Shown one piece after another: positions 18,337 to 25,681 of a stretch of 64,000 nucleotides of DNA. Below the pieces are notes generated by a model. It did not search any database, was not told where the DNA came from, and worked only from the letters and a program-made list of their open reading frames with translations. A program made the position numbers and the translations under genes. This DNA comes from Halosolutus amylolyticus. GTDB taxonomy: Archaea > Halobacteriota > Halobacteria > Halobacteriales > Natrialbaceae. The stretch is taken from assembly GCF_023566055.1 (NCBI RefSeq), contig NZ_JALIQP010000003.1:310001-374000 (forward strand), read 5' to 3'. How positions within the stretch are numbered: position 1 is the first letter of the stretch; each line of letters opens with the position of its first letter.

Positions 18337-18573
18337 ACACCGGGGTACGTCCGGCGGGTACCTTACGTGTTTTCGTTCGGATCGGGAGCGGTGTCGATCG
18401 ATCGGGGGTATCGCTCTCAGCCGGGAGGAGGCGACGCGGTCCCTCTCGCGCGAGCGTCGCCTGCTCGACACCACCGATCGACCCGATCATCTTCGGCAGT
18501 TCTCGACGGGGACGATTACCGATTCGAGAGATGAACCGGGCCGGTTATATCGCGAGTGTCCCAACGTTCGGGT

Positions 18574-19011
18574 ATGAACCGGCGCGTCCTGCTCGCCGCT
18601 CTCGGAACGGGGGCCGCTTCTGGACTGGCAGGCTGTTCGTCCGTCCTCTCGCTCTCCGAGGACGACCCCTGTGGCGGCGACGAGTGTGACATCGGGATGA
18701 CGCGAAACGAGTTCCTCCCCGAAACCTACGAGGCGACGGTCGGCGAGACCGTCGTCTGGAAGAACACGAGCGGCGCGGATCACACGATCACGGCCCTCGA
18801 GAGCAGTCTCCCCGACGGCGCCGAGTATTTCGCCACCGGCGGCTTCGAGGACGAGGAGACGGCCAGGATCGCCTGGGAGGGAAATCGCGGCGGTCGGCTG
18901 GGAACCCGCGAGACCTACGAACACACGTTCGACGTCCCGGGGACCTACCCGTACATTTGCATCCCGCACGTGGGGGGCGGCATGGTCGGCGAGATCGTCG
19001 TGACAGAGTAA
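18574..19011 (+). CDS. Blue copper (halocyanin/plastocyanin-like) lipoprotein
   Basis: 145 residues. The N-terminus has a twin-Arg-like MNRRVLLAALGTGAASG leading to a lipobox LAGC (Cys21), so it is exported and lipid anchored on the outer face. The cupredoxin domain (about 40-145) has all type-1 copper ligands: His70 (GADHTITAL), Cys129, His132 and Met137 (YICIPHVGGGM). It probably carries electrons to or from a respiratory complex, as halocyanin does. A TATATCGC box 24-30 nt upstream of the ATG supports a leaderless start. It is convergent with the eS1 operon. Confidence 0.93.
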   Translation: MNRRVLLAALGTGAASGLAGCSSVLSLSEDDPCGGDECDIGMTRNEFLPETYEATVGETVVWKNTSGADHTITALESSLPDGAEYFATGGFEDEETARIAWEGNRGGRLGTRETYEHTFDVPGTYPYICIPHVGGGMVGEIVVTE

Positions 19012-19089
19012 CACACTCTACAGAAAGTATTTATGATCGTGGGCGAATCTGTGAACTACCTCGGGTAGGGGTACACGAGGTCTGCGGTA

Positions 19090-19095
19090 TTTTTT
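19090..19095 (+). terminator. Poly-T terminator of the copper-protein gene
   Basis: A run of six T about 80 nt after the stop at 19011, in an otherwise G+C-rich stretch. Archaeal transcription commonly ends at such U-tracts. Confidence 0.4.
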
Positions 19096-19126
19096 GGGAC
19101 CCAGCGAACGAGCCAGGACTCCGCCG

Positions 19127-19218
19127 ATCGGCCGAACCCGACGCTGACAATCGGCCGAACCCGACGAAGACGATCGGCCGAACCCGACGCCGACGATCGG
19201 CCGAACCTGACACCGTCG
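19127..19218. repeat. Four tandem 23-bp repeats
   Basis: Units start at 19127, 19150, 19173 and 19196; each begins ATCGGCCGAACCCGACG and the last unit is diverged. They lie between two convergent genes, downstream of both the copper protein and the eS1 operon. There are no unique spacers, so this is not CRISPR. Confidence 0.9.
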
Positions 19219-19254
19219 ATGCACAGACCGCCAGCTATCCGGACGTGGTGGATC

Positions 19255-19260
19255 AAAAAA
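19255..19260 (-). terminator. Poly-U terminator of the uS15-eS1 operon
   Basis: A6 on the plus strand, T6 in the direction of transcription, 36 nt after the eS1 stop. Confidence 0.45.
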
Positions 19261-19295
19261 GCTCGACGTCTCGCGTTCGCCGGTTCCCGCACCGA

Positions 19296-19940
19296 TCAGT
19301 CGTCGCCGGCGGCGACGTCCTCTTCGTCGACGTCGACCGCGGTCGCTTCCTCTTCGGCGACCTCTTCGGGGTAAGCCTCGAGCGTCGCCTTCTGGATCTC
19401 GACGCGTCGCAGCGGATAGATCGTCTTGGCCTCGCCGTAGATGGCCGAGGAGAGTCGGCCCTCGACGACGCTGTCGACGAGTTCTTCGAAGGATCGTTCG
19501 GCCGCGGCGTCTTCGACCATCTCGACCATCTGCTCGCGGATGGCCTTCTCCTGGCTCGCATCGGCCTTTTTCGTCGTGAAGGCGACGGGCTGGATCTGGA
19601 CGCGGTAGTCGTCCGTCGTGAGGACGGTGACGTAGGCCTCGATCTTCGAGGCACCGCGACGGACCAGCGATCGGAGGTAGTCACGGGTCAGGGAGTGTTC
19701 CACGAACTCCGTGTACGCCGAGTCGCTGCCGACGTCGGTGATCTTGAAGGTCAGCTTCGTGTTGTTCTCGCTGGCGTTGTTGGTGAGTTCGCCGAGCGTC
19801 GTTTCGATGGTTCGGTCGTAGACTTTCTCCGGTTCGTCAGCGGGGGTCTCGCCGAGTTCCTGGCGGTCGAACTGCTCGGGTGCCAGGACGGTGTACCACC
19901 GCTTCTCCTGTTTCGCGCGTGAAACTGATCGTTCACTCAT
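19296..19940 (-). CDS. rps3ae: Small ribosomal subunit protein eS1 (S3Ae)
   Basis: 214 residues, family length. The typical N-terminus SVSRAKQEKRWYTVLAPEQF and the core VYDRTIETTLGELTNN and LTRDYLRSLVRRGASKIEAY are clear. The acidic C-tail is typical of halophiles. It is the last gene of the four-gene unit uS15 - RecJ-like - pcc1 - eS1; its ATG overlaps the end of pcc1 by 8 nt. Confidence 0.97.
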   Translation of the reverse strand: MSERSVSRAKQEKRWYTVLAPEQFDRQELGETPADEPEKVYDRTIETTLGELTNNASENNTKLTFKITDVGSDSAYTEFVEHSLTRDYLRSLVRRGASKIEAYVTVLTTDDYRVQIQPVAFTTKKADASQEKAIREQMVEMVEDAAAERSFEELVDSVVEGRLSSAIYGEAKTIYPLRRVEIQKATLEAYPEEVAEEEATAVDVDEEDVAAGDD

Positions 19941-20214
19941 TGTTGGTATCTGGATTTGTATCGGACACAGGTCCCGTGTCCGTCGGTTCCGCGTGCTGTA
20001 CCACCTGCATCGCGACGTCGACGTTGACCACGTAGTCGTCGACCGTCGAAAGAAGGCCGCTTGTCGACTCGCGATCGATCCGCGTGACGACCGCGCCGTC
20101 GTCGGCGTCGACGGTCGTCTCCATCTCGTCGGTGTTGTCCGGGTCGATCGCCCGTGCGATCCGCTCGGGATCGTCGTGTTCCGTCCGGACGATCGCGGTC
20201 GCGCGCCGGGTCAT
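19933..20214 (-). CDS. pcc1: KEOPS complex subunit Pcc1
   Basis: 93 residues. The N-terminal about 75 residues match Pcc1: a beta strand AIVRTEHDD, then RIARAIDPDN, and the C-terminal helix LLSTVDDYVVNVDVAMQVVQ. Pcc1 is the dimerisation subunit of KEOPS, which makes the t6A37 modification of tRNAs. The gene overlaps its upstream neighbour by 4 nt (ATGA) and eS1 by 8 nt, so it is translationally coupled. Confidence 0.9.
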   Translation of the reverse strand: MTRRATAIVRTEHDDPERIARAIDPDNTDEMETTVDADDGAVVTRIDRESTSGLLSTVDDYVVNVDVAMQVVQHAEPTDTGPVSDTNPDTNNE

Positions 20215-21407
20215 TGGAGCGCCCTCACTGTCTCGACGATCGTCGACTCGTCCACCGCGGCGTCGTACCGCAGGAAGCCGCGCCGTCTGGCGGCGTCGTA
20301 CTCGACGGTCCGATCGGTCTCGCCCGCGAGTTCGCGAGCGACGGCCTCGACGGTCGCGCCGAGGGACTCGTCGTGTGCGGCGAGTGCCGCTTCACCGTTA
20401 CCGACCGCGAGGACGACCGGTTCCAGCGAGCGATAGCCCGCGACGACGCGAGCGATCGCTTCGACGGGCCCGTCCGCGACGCCGACGACGAACAGCCCGT
20501 CGTACCGTCCGGTCGAGGCGTCCGCGAGCGCGGCGTGGGCCCGACGGCCGTAGTCGCACCAGGCCGACCGCGCCGCATCGGCCGCGTCGTGTCCCATCGC
20601 GAGCGCTGCGCCGGTTCCGGGTTCGGTCCGCGCCGTCGCCGCGAGCACGTCGGCGTAGCCGCCGATCGTCGCGAACGGTCCGTCCGGAGTCGCGTACGGC
20701 CGCAACGCGCGCTGGATCGTCTCCGCGGCGGTCGCGGTCGCGTCGTCCGCGCCCACGACGTCGAGCGCCACGGCCGAGCCGATCGCCCGGTGGCCGTCCG
20801 CGTCGAGCGCGTCCGGATCGTCGACCGCCGCGGGTGCGACGGCCGCGAGCGCCTTGCGAGTCGCCGACGGGTCGCCCGACCACGGCGCGCGAACGCGCGT
20901 GGAGTGTGCGATCCCGTCGATCGGATCCCGAGTTGGGACGACGAGTCCGGGGCGTCGTTCGACGAGGTCCCGATCGCGGGCGGCCTCGAGGAGCCACTCG
21001 CTCTCGCCGGCCCCGGGATCGGTCCCGGCGGCCGTGAGTCCCGCGAGCGCGAGGACCGGATCCGGCGTCGCGCCGAGGTCCCGCACGATCTCGCAGGCGT
21101 CGAGCGTGGCGGGGCGGTCCGTCGCCCCGATCTGGGGCCGATCCGCGTCCGCGGTGCCGACGACGAGTGTGACGTCACCGCTCCGATCGGTTTCGGGGTC
21201 GCTCGCCGCGGCGCGATCGGTCCGTTCCGCCACGGTCCGGCCGATCGTCACCTGAAACGGCGTGGCGCGATCGGCGAGCGCGCGGGCGACGAGCCCGCTC
21301 GCCGCGAGCGCGTCGCCGTCGGCCCGCGCGACGAGCCGGACGAAGCCGGCGCTCTCGATCGCGCGGGCGGCGGACGGCGGCTCGGCGGTTCGACCGTCGG
21401 TGGACAT
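20211..21407 (-). CDS. RecJ/Cdc45-like protein lacking the DHH motif
   Basis: 398 residues. The overall layout matches the archaeal RecJ-like/GAN family, related to bacterial RecJ and eukaryotic Cdc45. Motif I survives only as VARADGDALAASGLV; no DHH tripeptide is visible anywhere, and the C-terminal DHHA1-like half contains GIYAD-type sequence (TIGGYADVLAATAR, FVVGVADGPVEAIARV). The missing metal ligands suggest a structural rather than nuclease role, as in Cdc45. Located between uS15 and pcc1, an arrangement I recall from other haloarchaea, where it is annotated as a RecJ paralogue. ATG at 21407, 6 nt after the uS15 stop. Confidence 0.8.
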   Translation of the reverse strand: MSTDGRTAEPPSAARAIESAGFVRLVARADGDALAASGLVARALADRATPFQVTIGRTVAERTDRAAASDPETDRSGDVTLVVGTADADRPQIGATDRPATLDACEIVRDLGATPDPVLALAGLTAAGTDPGAGESEWLLEAARDRDLVERRPGLVVPTRDPIDGIAHSTRVRAPWSGDPSATRKALAAVAPAAVDDPDALDADGHRAIGSAVALDVVGADDATATAAETIQRALRPYATPDGPFATIGGYADVLAATARTEPGTGAALAMGHDAADAARSAWCDYGRRAHAALADASTGRYDGLFVVGVADGPVEAIARVVAGYRSLEPVVLAVGNGEAALAAHDESLGATVEAVARELAGETDRTVEYDAARRRGFLRYDAAVDESTIVETVRALQ

Positions 21408-21413
21408 TCCGTG

Positions 21414-21881
21414 TTAGTCCTCGAGGAGTTCCTTCGCCGTCTCGAAGGAGTACGTGAAGTCGGGCTCGAGTTCGTCGCCGCGGTAGTAGTCGACCAGTCG
21501 GCGCACCTTCGACTCGGTGTTCTGCAGGGCGCGCTTGTTCTGGTGGTCCTGCGGGTTAGCCTGGACGTGCTCGCGCAGGCGCACGGCACGGTCCATCAGG
21601 TTCCGGAGGTCCTCGGGGATGTCGGCTTTCGCGTCGTTCTCCTCGAGGATCTCGGTGATCTTCTTGCCGGTCGCCAGCTTGACGTCCGGCACGGGCGTGC
21701 CCGTGACGCCTTCGTCACGCAGTTTGATCCCGATCTGGCTGGGATCGTGGCCCTGTTCCGCCAGTTCGACGACCCGCTCTTCGATCTTCTCGGGGTCGAC
21801 GTCGCTCCACTCCGGGGGTTCGTCTGCCGCCGGCTTGTCCGAACCGGACGAGCCTCGGCGGCGGGTGTGCATTCGTGCCAT
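21414..21881 (-). CDS. rps15: Small ribosomal subunit protein uS15
   Basis: 155 residues, the archaeal length. The start at 21881 gives the family start MARMHTRRRGSS. The conserved EERVVELAEQGHDPSQIGI, IPEDLRNLMDRAVRLREHV and NKRALQNTESKVRRLVDYYR are present. First gene of the operon; its upstream leader contains two strong inverted repeats (21919-21943 and 21964-21985), a possible autoregulatory structure. Confidence 0.97.
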   Translation of the reverse strand: MARMHTRRRGSSGSDKPAADEPPEWSDVDPEKIEERVVELAEQGHDPSQIGIKLRDEGVTGTPVPDVKLATGKKITEILEENDAKADIPEDLRNLMDRAVRLREHVQANPQDHQNKRALQNTESKVRRLVDYYRGDELEPDFTYSFETAKELLED

Positions 21882-21918
21882 TGGTGAGGATAGGAACCGC
21901 ACTGACCGCCTCCGTACG

Positions 21919-21985
21919 CGACAGCCGAGTGACTCGGCTGTCGATGCACTTCCGCAATCCCGAGCTACCCCGAATAGCGGGTAGC
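21919..21985 (-). promoter_or_regulatory. Two hairpins in the leader of the uS15 operon
   Basis: A perfect 12-bp inverted repeat with one-base loop (arms CGACAGCCGAGT and ACTCGGCTGTCG, 21919-21943) lies 38-62 nt before the uS15 ATG. A second repeat (GCTACCC / GGGTAGC, 21964-21985) lies just upstream. A TATA-like CCCTTTAG (about 22038-22048 on the minus strand) could start transcription so that both lie in the 5' leader. Ribosomal-protein autoregulation is a guess. Confidence 0.5.
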
Positions 21986-22054
21986 AGAGTCAGATTTGCG
22001 GCCGTGCGCTTCCCGCTGGAGCCTTCCGGTCGAACGGACTAAAGGGTTTCTAGA

Positions 22055-22182
22055 CCGGCCCCGTGCCGATCGGACTCTACGCCGGCCCCGTGCCGATCGG
22101 ACTCTACGCCGGCCCCGTGCCGATCGGACTCTACGCCGGCCCCGTGCCGATCGGACTCTACGCCGGCCCCGCGCCGATCGGA
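22055..22182. repeat. Tandem 27-bp repeats (about 4.7 copies)
   Basis: Unit starts CCGGCCCCGTGCCGATCGGA and ends CTCTACG; full units at 22055, 22082, 22109 and 22136, and a partial unit at 22163. The full units are identical, so the array is recent. It lies upstream of the uS15 leader and downstream of the acyl-CoA synthetase. The whole 382-bp gap 21882-22263 holds only this array, the hairpins and the short duplication below. Confidence 0.95.
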
Positions 22183-22237
22183 TGCGATCGACGTCCATCG
22201 GCCTGGACTGGTCGTCCCGTCGGATCGGCTGTGCCGA

Positions 22238-22289
22238 CTACTGCTGGCCGACTCGAGTCCCCTCTACTGCTGGCCGACTCGCGTCTCCT
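22238..22289. repeat. 26-bp tandem duplication across the acyl-CoA synthetase stop codon
   Basis: CTACTGCTGGCCGACTCG occurs at 22238 and again at 22264, within a 26-bp unit repeated with two differences. The second copy encodes the last residues (RVGQQ) and stop of the synthetase, and the first is its copy beyond the stop. Confidence 0.85.
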
Positions 22290-23862
22290 CTTCGTCCCAG
22301 TACTCCTCGCGCAGTTCGTACTTCTGGACCTTTCCGGTGGCCGTTTCGGGCAGGTCGTCGACGAAGTCGACGCTCGTCGGTTTCTTGTAGCCGGCCAGCT
22401 GTTCGCCGACGAAGTCGACGATCTCGTCTGCCGTCGGGTCGGCGTCCCCTCTCGGGACGACCAGCGCCTTGGGCGTCTCGCCCCACTGCTCGCTCGGCAC
22501 GGGAATGACGGCGGCCTTCAGGACGTCCGGGTGGTCGTAGAGGACGTCCTCGACCTCGATGCTCGAGATGTTCTCCCCGCCCGAGATGATGATGTCCTTC
22601 TTCCGGTCCTGGATCGCGACCATCCCGTCCGCGTCGATCGTCGCGAGATCACCGGTGTGGAAGTAGCCCTCGACGCGCTCGTTGAACGCCTCTTCGGTGA
22701 TCTCCGGCTTGTTCAGGTAGCCGTCCATCACTTGGTTCCCCTGGACGACGATCTCGCCGATCGTCTCCCCGTCGCGCGGAACGTCGCTCCCGTCCTCGTT
22801 GACGACCCTGACGTCGGTACACAGCGTCTCGGCGCCCTGCTTGACCTTGAGGTCGCGGCCCCGCTGGGCGAGTCGCCGGGGCGAGTTACTCGTCGTGATG
22901 ATCGGCGCGGTCTCGGTGAGGCCGTAGATATGGATGATCCGCCAGCCAAACTCGTCCTCGACGGTCTCGATGGTGGCCGTCGCGGGCGCGCTCCCCGCGG
23001 TCGCGATCCGGACGTCTCGATCGCCCATCGTCTCGACGCTGTCGTTGCTCTCGTAGTGGGCGATGAGGTTGTTGAGCACCGTGGGCGCGCCGCACAGGAA
23101 CGTCACGTCGTAGTCGCGGACGCGCCGGAAGACCCCCTCCGCGTCGAACGTGCGCTGGCAGACGTGCGTGCCGCCGGTCCCCGTGATGGCGTAGGTGTGT
23201 CCCCAGCCGTTGCAGTGGAACATCGGTAGCGTCCAGAGATACGTGTCGTCGTCCCGGATCTCCATGTGCTGGTTGAGCACCAGCGCGTGCCAGTGTTCGG
23301 TGCGGTGGGTCCGGACCACGCCCTTCGGATCGCCCGTCGTCCCCGAGGTGTAGTTGATGCTGGCGTCGTCGTCCTCGCTTATCGCCGGCCGATCGGGTTC
23401 CGCCGTCGATCCGCCGTCGAGGAAGTCCTCGTAGTCGATCCAATCGCCGGTAATGTCGGCGGCTTCGTACCCGACGAACGTCTCTGCCGGAATCTCGTCC
23501 CGGATCGGTTCCACCTTCTCGGCGTAGTCGTAATCCGCGATCAGCGTCCCCGCCTCGCAGTCGTTCAGGATGTACTCGTACTCGCCCGTCGCCAGCCGGT
23601 AGTTCAGCGGCACGAACACGGCCCCGAGTTTGTTCGTCGCGTACAGCGTCTCGATGAAGTAGTGGGTGTTCGGCGCGAGCAACGCGACCCGATCGCCCTG
23701 CTCGACGCCGCTCTCTGCCAGTGCGTGGGCCAGCCGGTTGACCCGATCGTTCACCTCCGCGTAGGTGTACTCCGTCCCGTCGTGCGCGACGACCCCCGTG
23801 ACGTCGTCGTACAGGTCCACCGCCCGATCGAGGAAGTCCGTCGTGAGCATCTCCCGTTTCAT
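22264..23862 (-). CDS. AMP-forming acyl-CoA synthetase (fatty-acyl-CoA ligase type)
   Basis: 532 residues. It activates a carboxylic acid with ATP and CoA through an acyl-adenylate. The AMP-binding motif is INYTSGTTGDPKGVVRTHR; other family motifs are IYGLTETAP, GYFHTGDLATIDADGMVAIQDRKKD and the C-terminal lysine region TATGKVQKYELREEYW. The start ATG at 23862 (MKREMLTTDFLDRAVDLY) is preferred; a GTG at 23871 adds three residues and is nearly as well placed behind an AAATTAG box (about 23898-23906). The substrate (fatty, aryl or propionyl-type acid) cannot be told. It stands alone in its transcription unit. Confidence 0.93.
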   Translation of the reverse strand: MKREMLTTDFLDRAVDLYDDVTGVVAHDGTEYTYAEVNDRVNRLAHALAESGVEQGDRVALLAPNTHYFIETLYATNKLGAVFVPLNYRLATGEYEYILNDCEAGTLIADYDYAEKVEPIRDEIPAETFVGYEAADITGDWIDYEDFLDGGSTAEPDRPAISEDDDASINYTSGTTGDPKGVVRTHRTEHWHALVLNQHMEIRDDDTYLWTLPMFHCNGWGHTYAITGTGGTHVCQRTFDAEGVFRRVRDYDVTFLCGAPTVLNNLIAHYESNDSVETMGDRDVRIATAGSAPATATIETVEDEFGWRIIHIYGLTETAPIITTSNSPRRLAQRGRDLKVKQGAETLCTDVRVVNEDGSDVPRDGETIGEIVVQGNQVMDGYLNKPEITEEAFNERVEGYFHTGDLATIDADGMVAIQDRKKDIIISGGENISSIEVEDVLYDHPDVLKAAVIPVPSEQWGETPKALVVPRGDADPTADEIVDFVGEQLAGYKKPTSVDFVDDLPETATGKVQKYELREEYWDEEETRVGQQ

Positions 23863-24242
23863 GGTTGCCACACAGTCACAGCCGACGACAATCTCGCCCT
23901 AATTTGTTGTCGTTCATATACTATTTCTGTCACCCTGTGGGTGCGGCCCGTCCTGGATCGAACTCGCTGGCGTCCGCGTACCTACCTCACGTCGGCGCTC
24001 GGGCCGCAACAGTCGCGCGTCGTTCGTACGACTCCGGTCCGGATCGATCGGCTCGGCCGGGTTCTGCTCTATCATCCACCGCGATCGGAGCCGGTGCGCT
24101 CGACGGACAGTTCGCTGACGACGTACCGCGTGCGCGATCAGGCTGGGGAACGTGATCGATACCCACGACAGTCGGTCCCGCCGCAGTCGGCGGATATCGA
24201 GGGGTTTATACTCGAGTGTGTGAAAGCAGTGAGTGCGAACGC
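23863..24242. other. Intergenic region with the tRNA-Ala promoter
   Basis: No credible gene. It holds the acyl-CoA synthetase promoter (AAATTAG on the minus strand near 23900) and, at its right end, a GTTTATA box (24204-24210) about 33 nt before the tRNA, the likely tRNA promoter. The rest shows no feature I can support. Confidence 0.5.
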
Positions 24243-24314
24243 GGGCTCGTAGATCAGAGGTAGATCACTCCCTTGGCATGGGAGAGGCCCCGGGTTCAAA
24301 TCCCGGCGAGTCCA
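24243..24314 (+). tRNA. tRNA-Ala (GGC)
   Basis: 72 nt; the acceptor stem GGGCTCG pairs with CGAGTCC, with discriminator A. The D stem is GATC/GATC, the anticodon stem CTCCC/GGGAG with loop TTGGCAT (anticodon GGC at 24275-24277), and the T arm is CCCGG-GTTCAAAT-CCCGG. CCA is not encoded. Its last 28 nt are repeated at 25953-25980, marking it as the attachment site of an integrated element. Confidence 0.95.
24287..24314 (+). repeat. Left attachment site (inside tRNA-Ala)
   Basis: T-arm and acceptor 3' half of the tRNA; direct repeat partner of 25953-25980, 27 of 28 bases identical. Confidence 0.85.
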
Positions 24315-24606
24315 TCAGCGATATCTCCCTGAACAATAGGAAGGCGGCGCGGCTTCTTTAAATACTTCCCTCAATACTCAGCGCACGCTTTGCCGCTAAA
24401 ACGGGGTGTATAGATACCTTGTAGGTGGAACCCGTCACGGGTTAGTCACTCCGCCGTATGGCGTTTTTCAACAAGTCATAATTTTCATTGACACATCACC
24501 GCGCTACGGAAGGATGTGTAGGTCGGTCGTCAGAATCACACTCATCTCACTCTCCAGCCGAGAACGAAGCTTGCCCCTATGCGGCCCGTAGTTGCGGGGG
24601 TACTAA
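24315..24606. other. Left end of the integrated element, no gene seen
   Basis: A/T-rich, no plausible coding frame. Two small inverted repeats are visible: AACCCGTCACGGGTT (about 24429-24443) and CGCCGTATGGCG (24452-24463) followed by five T. They may be a regulatory or termination signal of the element. Confidence 0.4.
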
Positions 24607-24738
24607 CTGCCACACGACCCGAAGAAGCAGAGACAGACAGTCGCCCGCCGCTTCCGGTTCTTTATCGACGCGTATCTGGCAAATTACGAGGTATCGCCCG
24701 CTGTCTATAAGGAATTAGAATACGCGGGTGTCGTATGA
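24607..24738 (+). pseudogene. Fragment of an element gene without a start codon
   Basis: A frame of 43 codons, open from a stop at 24604 to TGA at 24738. It reads LPHDPKKQRQTVARRF then FIDAYLANYEVSPAVYKELE, which looks like real protein sequence, but has no start codon. Its stop overlaps the ATG of the next gene (GTATGA), as in a coupled operon. Probably the C-terminus of a decayed gene; too short to name. Confidence 0.4.
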
Positions 24739-25022
24739 GACTCGAGTTTCTTGATCACCGTTTGGAGCCCGGCTGGGCCGAGGACGACGGTGTTACCTAT
24801 ACGTGGTCTTACGATGGAGCGACCACCGAGATCACCGATTCTCTTACGGAGGCCGAGGACTGGTCGGAGATCGACACGGGTGATGTAACGAGCACTAATG
24901 TCGACGGTGACGGTACTGTGTGGGGAGAGACTCACGTCGCGATCTCCCCAGAGGCCCGGATCGACCGCCTTCGGCGTCTCTTGGAGTTCTACCCGATAGT
25001 TGAAATGAACGTGTATGACTGA
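24735..25022 (+). CDS. Unknown acidic protein of the integrated element
   Basis: 95 residues, ATG overlapping the stop of the preceding fragment. Rich in Asp, Glu and Thr with several Trp (EPGWAEDDGVTYTWSYDG, VTSTNVDGDGTVWGETHVAI), suggesting a small beta-rich domain. The C-terminus (PEARIDRLRRLLEFYPIVEM) looks helical. I do not recognise it. Codon use is less G+C-biased than in chromosomal genes. Confidence 0.55.
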   Translation: MRLEFLDHRLEPGWAEDDGVTYTWSYDGATTEITDSLTEAEDWSEIDTGDVTSTNVDGDGTVWGETHVAISPEARIDRLRRLLEFYPIVEMNVYD

Positions 25023-25119
25023 CGACCTAAGCAAGGACCCAGAGATCGTCTACGAGGCTTTCTGGTCTCAAGAACGGGTTTTAGGTGTGTCCTTCGCGCT
25101 ATTCATTCAGGTTATCTAA
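25015..25119 (+). CDS. Possible 34-residue peptide overlapping the preceding gene
   Basis: ATG at 25015 overlaps the end of the 95-residue gene by 8 nt, reading MTDDLSKDPEIVYEAFWSQE then RVLGVSFALFIQVI. The overlap and the hydrophobic end hint at a real small protein, but there is no other support. Confidence 0.3.
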   Translation: MTDDLSKDPEIVYEAFWSQERVLGVSFALFIQVI

Positions 25120-25168
25120 AAATATTAAAAATATATAACAAATCCTACAGAAAGACACAAACAAAACC

Positions 25169-25681
25169 ATGAAAGTGAACGAGCCATACGAAGAACAAGC
25201 TATCCCAATCCCCTACGTCGCTGGCGTGTTTGACGGGATGGGAAGCATAATCCTCGCAATTCAAGAAAAGAAGAGAACCGGAGTGGGATACCAAGTACAA
25301 CCGTGGCTCAGGATCACAACCAATTCTGAGCCCCTGGCTGGCCTGCTGGATGAGTTTGCGCTACAGCATGGGTTGAGACACCAATTCAATGAAACTGAGG
25401 CTGGCTCGATCCGGTGGCAGATCCAGGCGGTTGAAGATTGTGAACGATTCCTCGATCTCGTCATGCCCTATCTGGTCAAGGAGTACGAACGGGCTGAGAT
25501 CATGCGGAACGACATACTCCCATTGCTCAAGGATCAGGACCACCACACGAAGCAAGGGATGATCCGGCTGGCTGGCTTGGGCGGCGAGCTTACTGCAACC
25601 AGAAATCGACAACGAGAAAGAAAGTATACGGAGGACTACTTCAGAGAGCTGTGGGAAGACGACCTCACTGGTACTTCTTGA
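25169..25681 (+). CDS. LAGLIDADG-like protein with a degenerate catalytic motif
   Basis: 170 residues. Near the N-terminus, PYVAGVFDGMGSIILAI (about 15-31) aligns with the LAGLIDADG helix (LAGLIDADGS), but the catalytic acidic residue before the last Gly is Met. One motif only, so any enzyme would be a dimer; the change suggests loss of cleavage and perhaps a DNA-binding role. The rest (SEPLAGLLDEFALQHGLRHQ, WQIQAVEDCERFLDLVMPYL) matches the alpha-beta pattern of such domains. An AAATATATAAC box about 30-40 nt upstream (25129-25138) is the promoter. The base composition marks it as foreign. Confidence 0.7.
   Translation: MKVNEPYEEQAIPIPYVAGVFDGMGSIILAIQEKKRTGVGYQVQPWLRITTNSEPLAGLLDEFALQHGLRHQFNETEAGSIRWQIQAVEDCERFLDLVMPYLVKEYERAEIMRNDILPLLKDQDHHTKQGMIRLAGLGGELTATRNRQRERKYTEDYFRELWEDDLTGTS

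Noticed and set aside
19127-22182. CRISPR array
   Set aside because: Repeats are directly adjacent with no unique spacers and no cas genes nearby.
24452-24468. Hairpin plus T-tract as a bacterial-type terminator
   Set aside because: No gene ends just upstream, and archaeal termination does not need the hairpin; kept only as a note in the element's left end.
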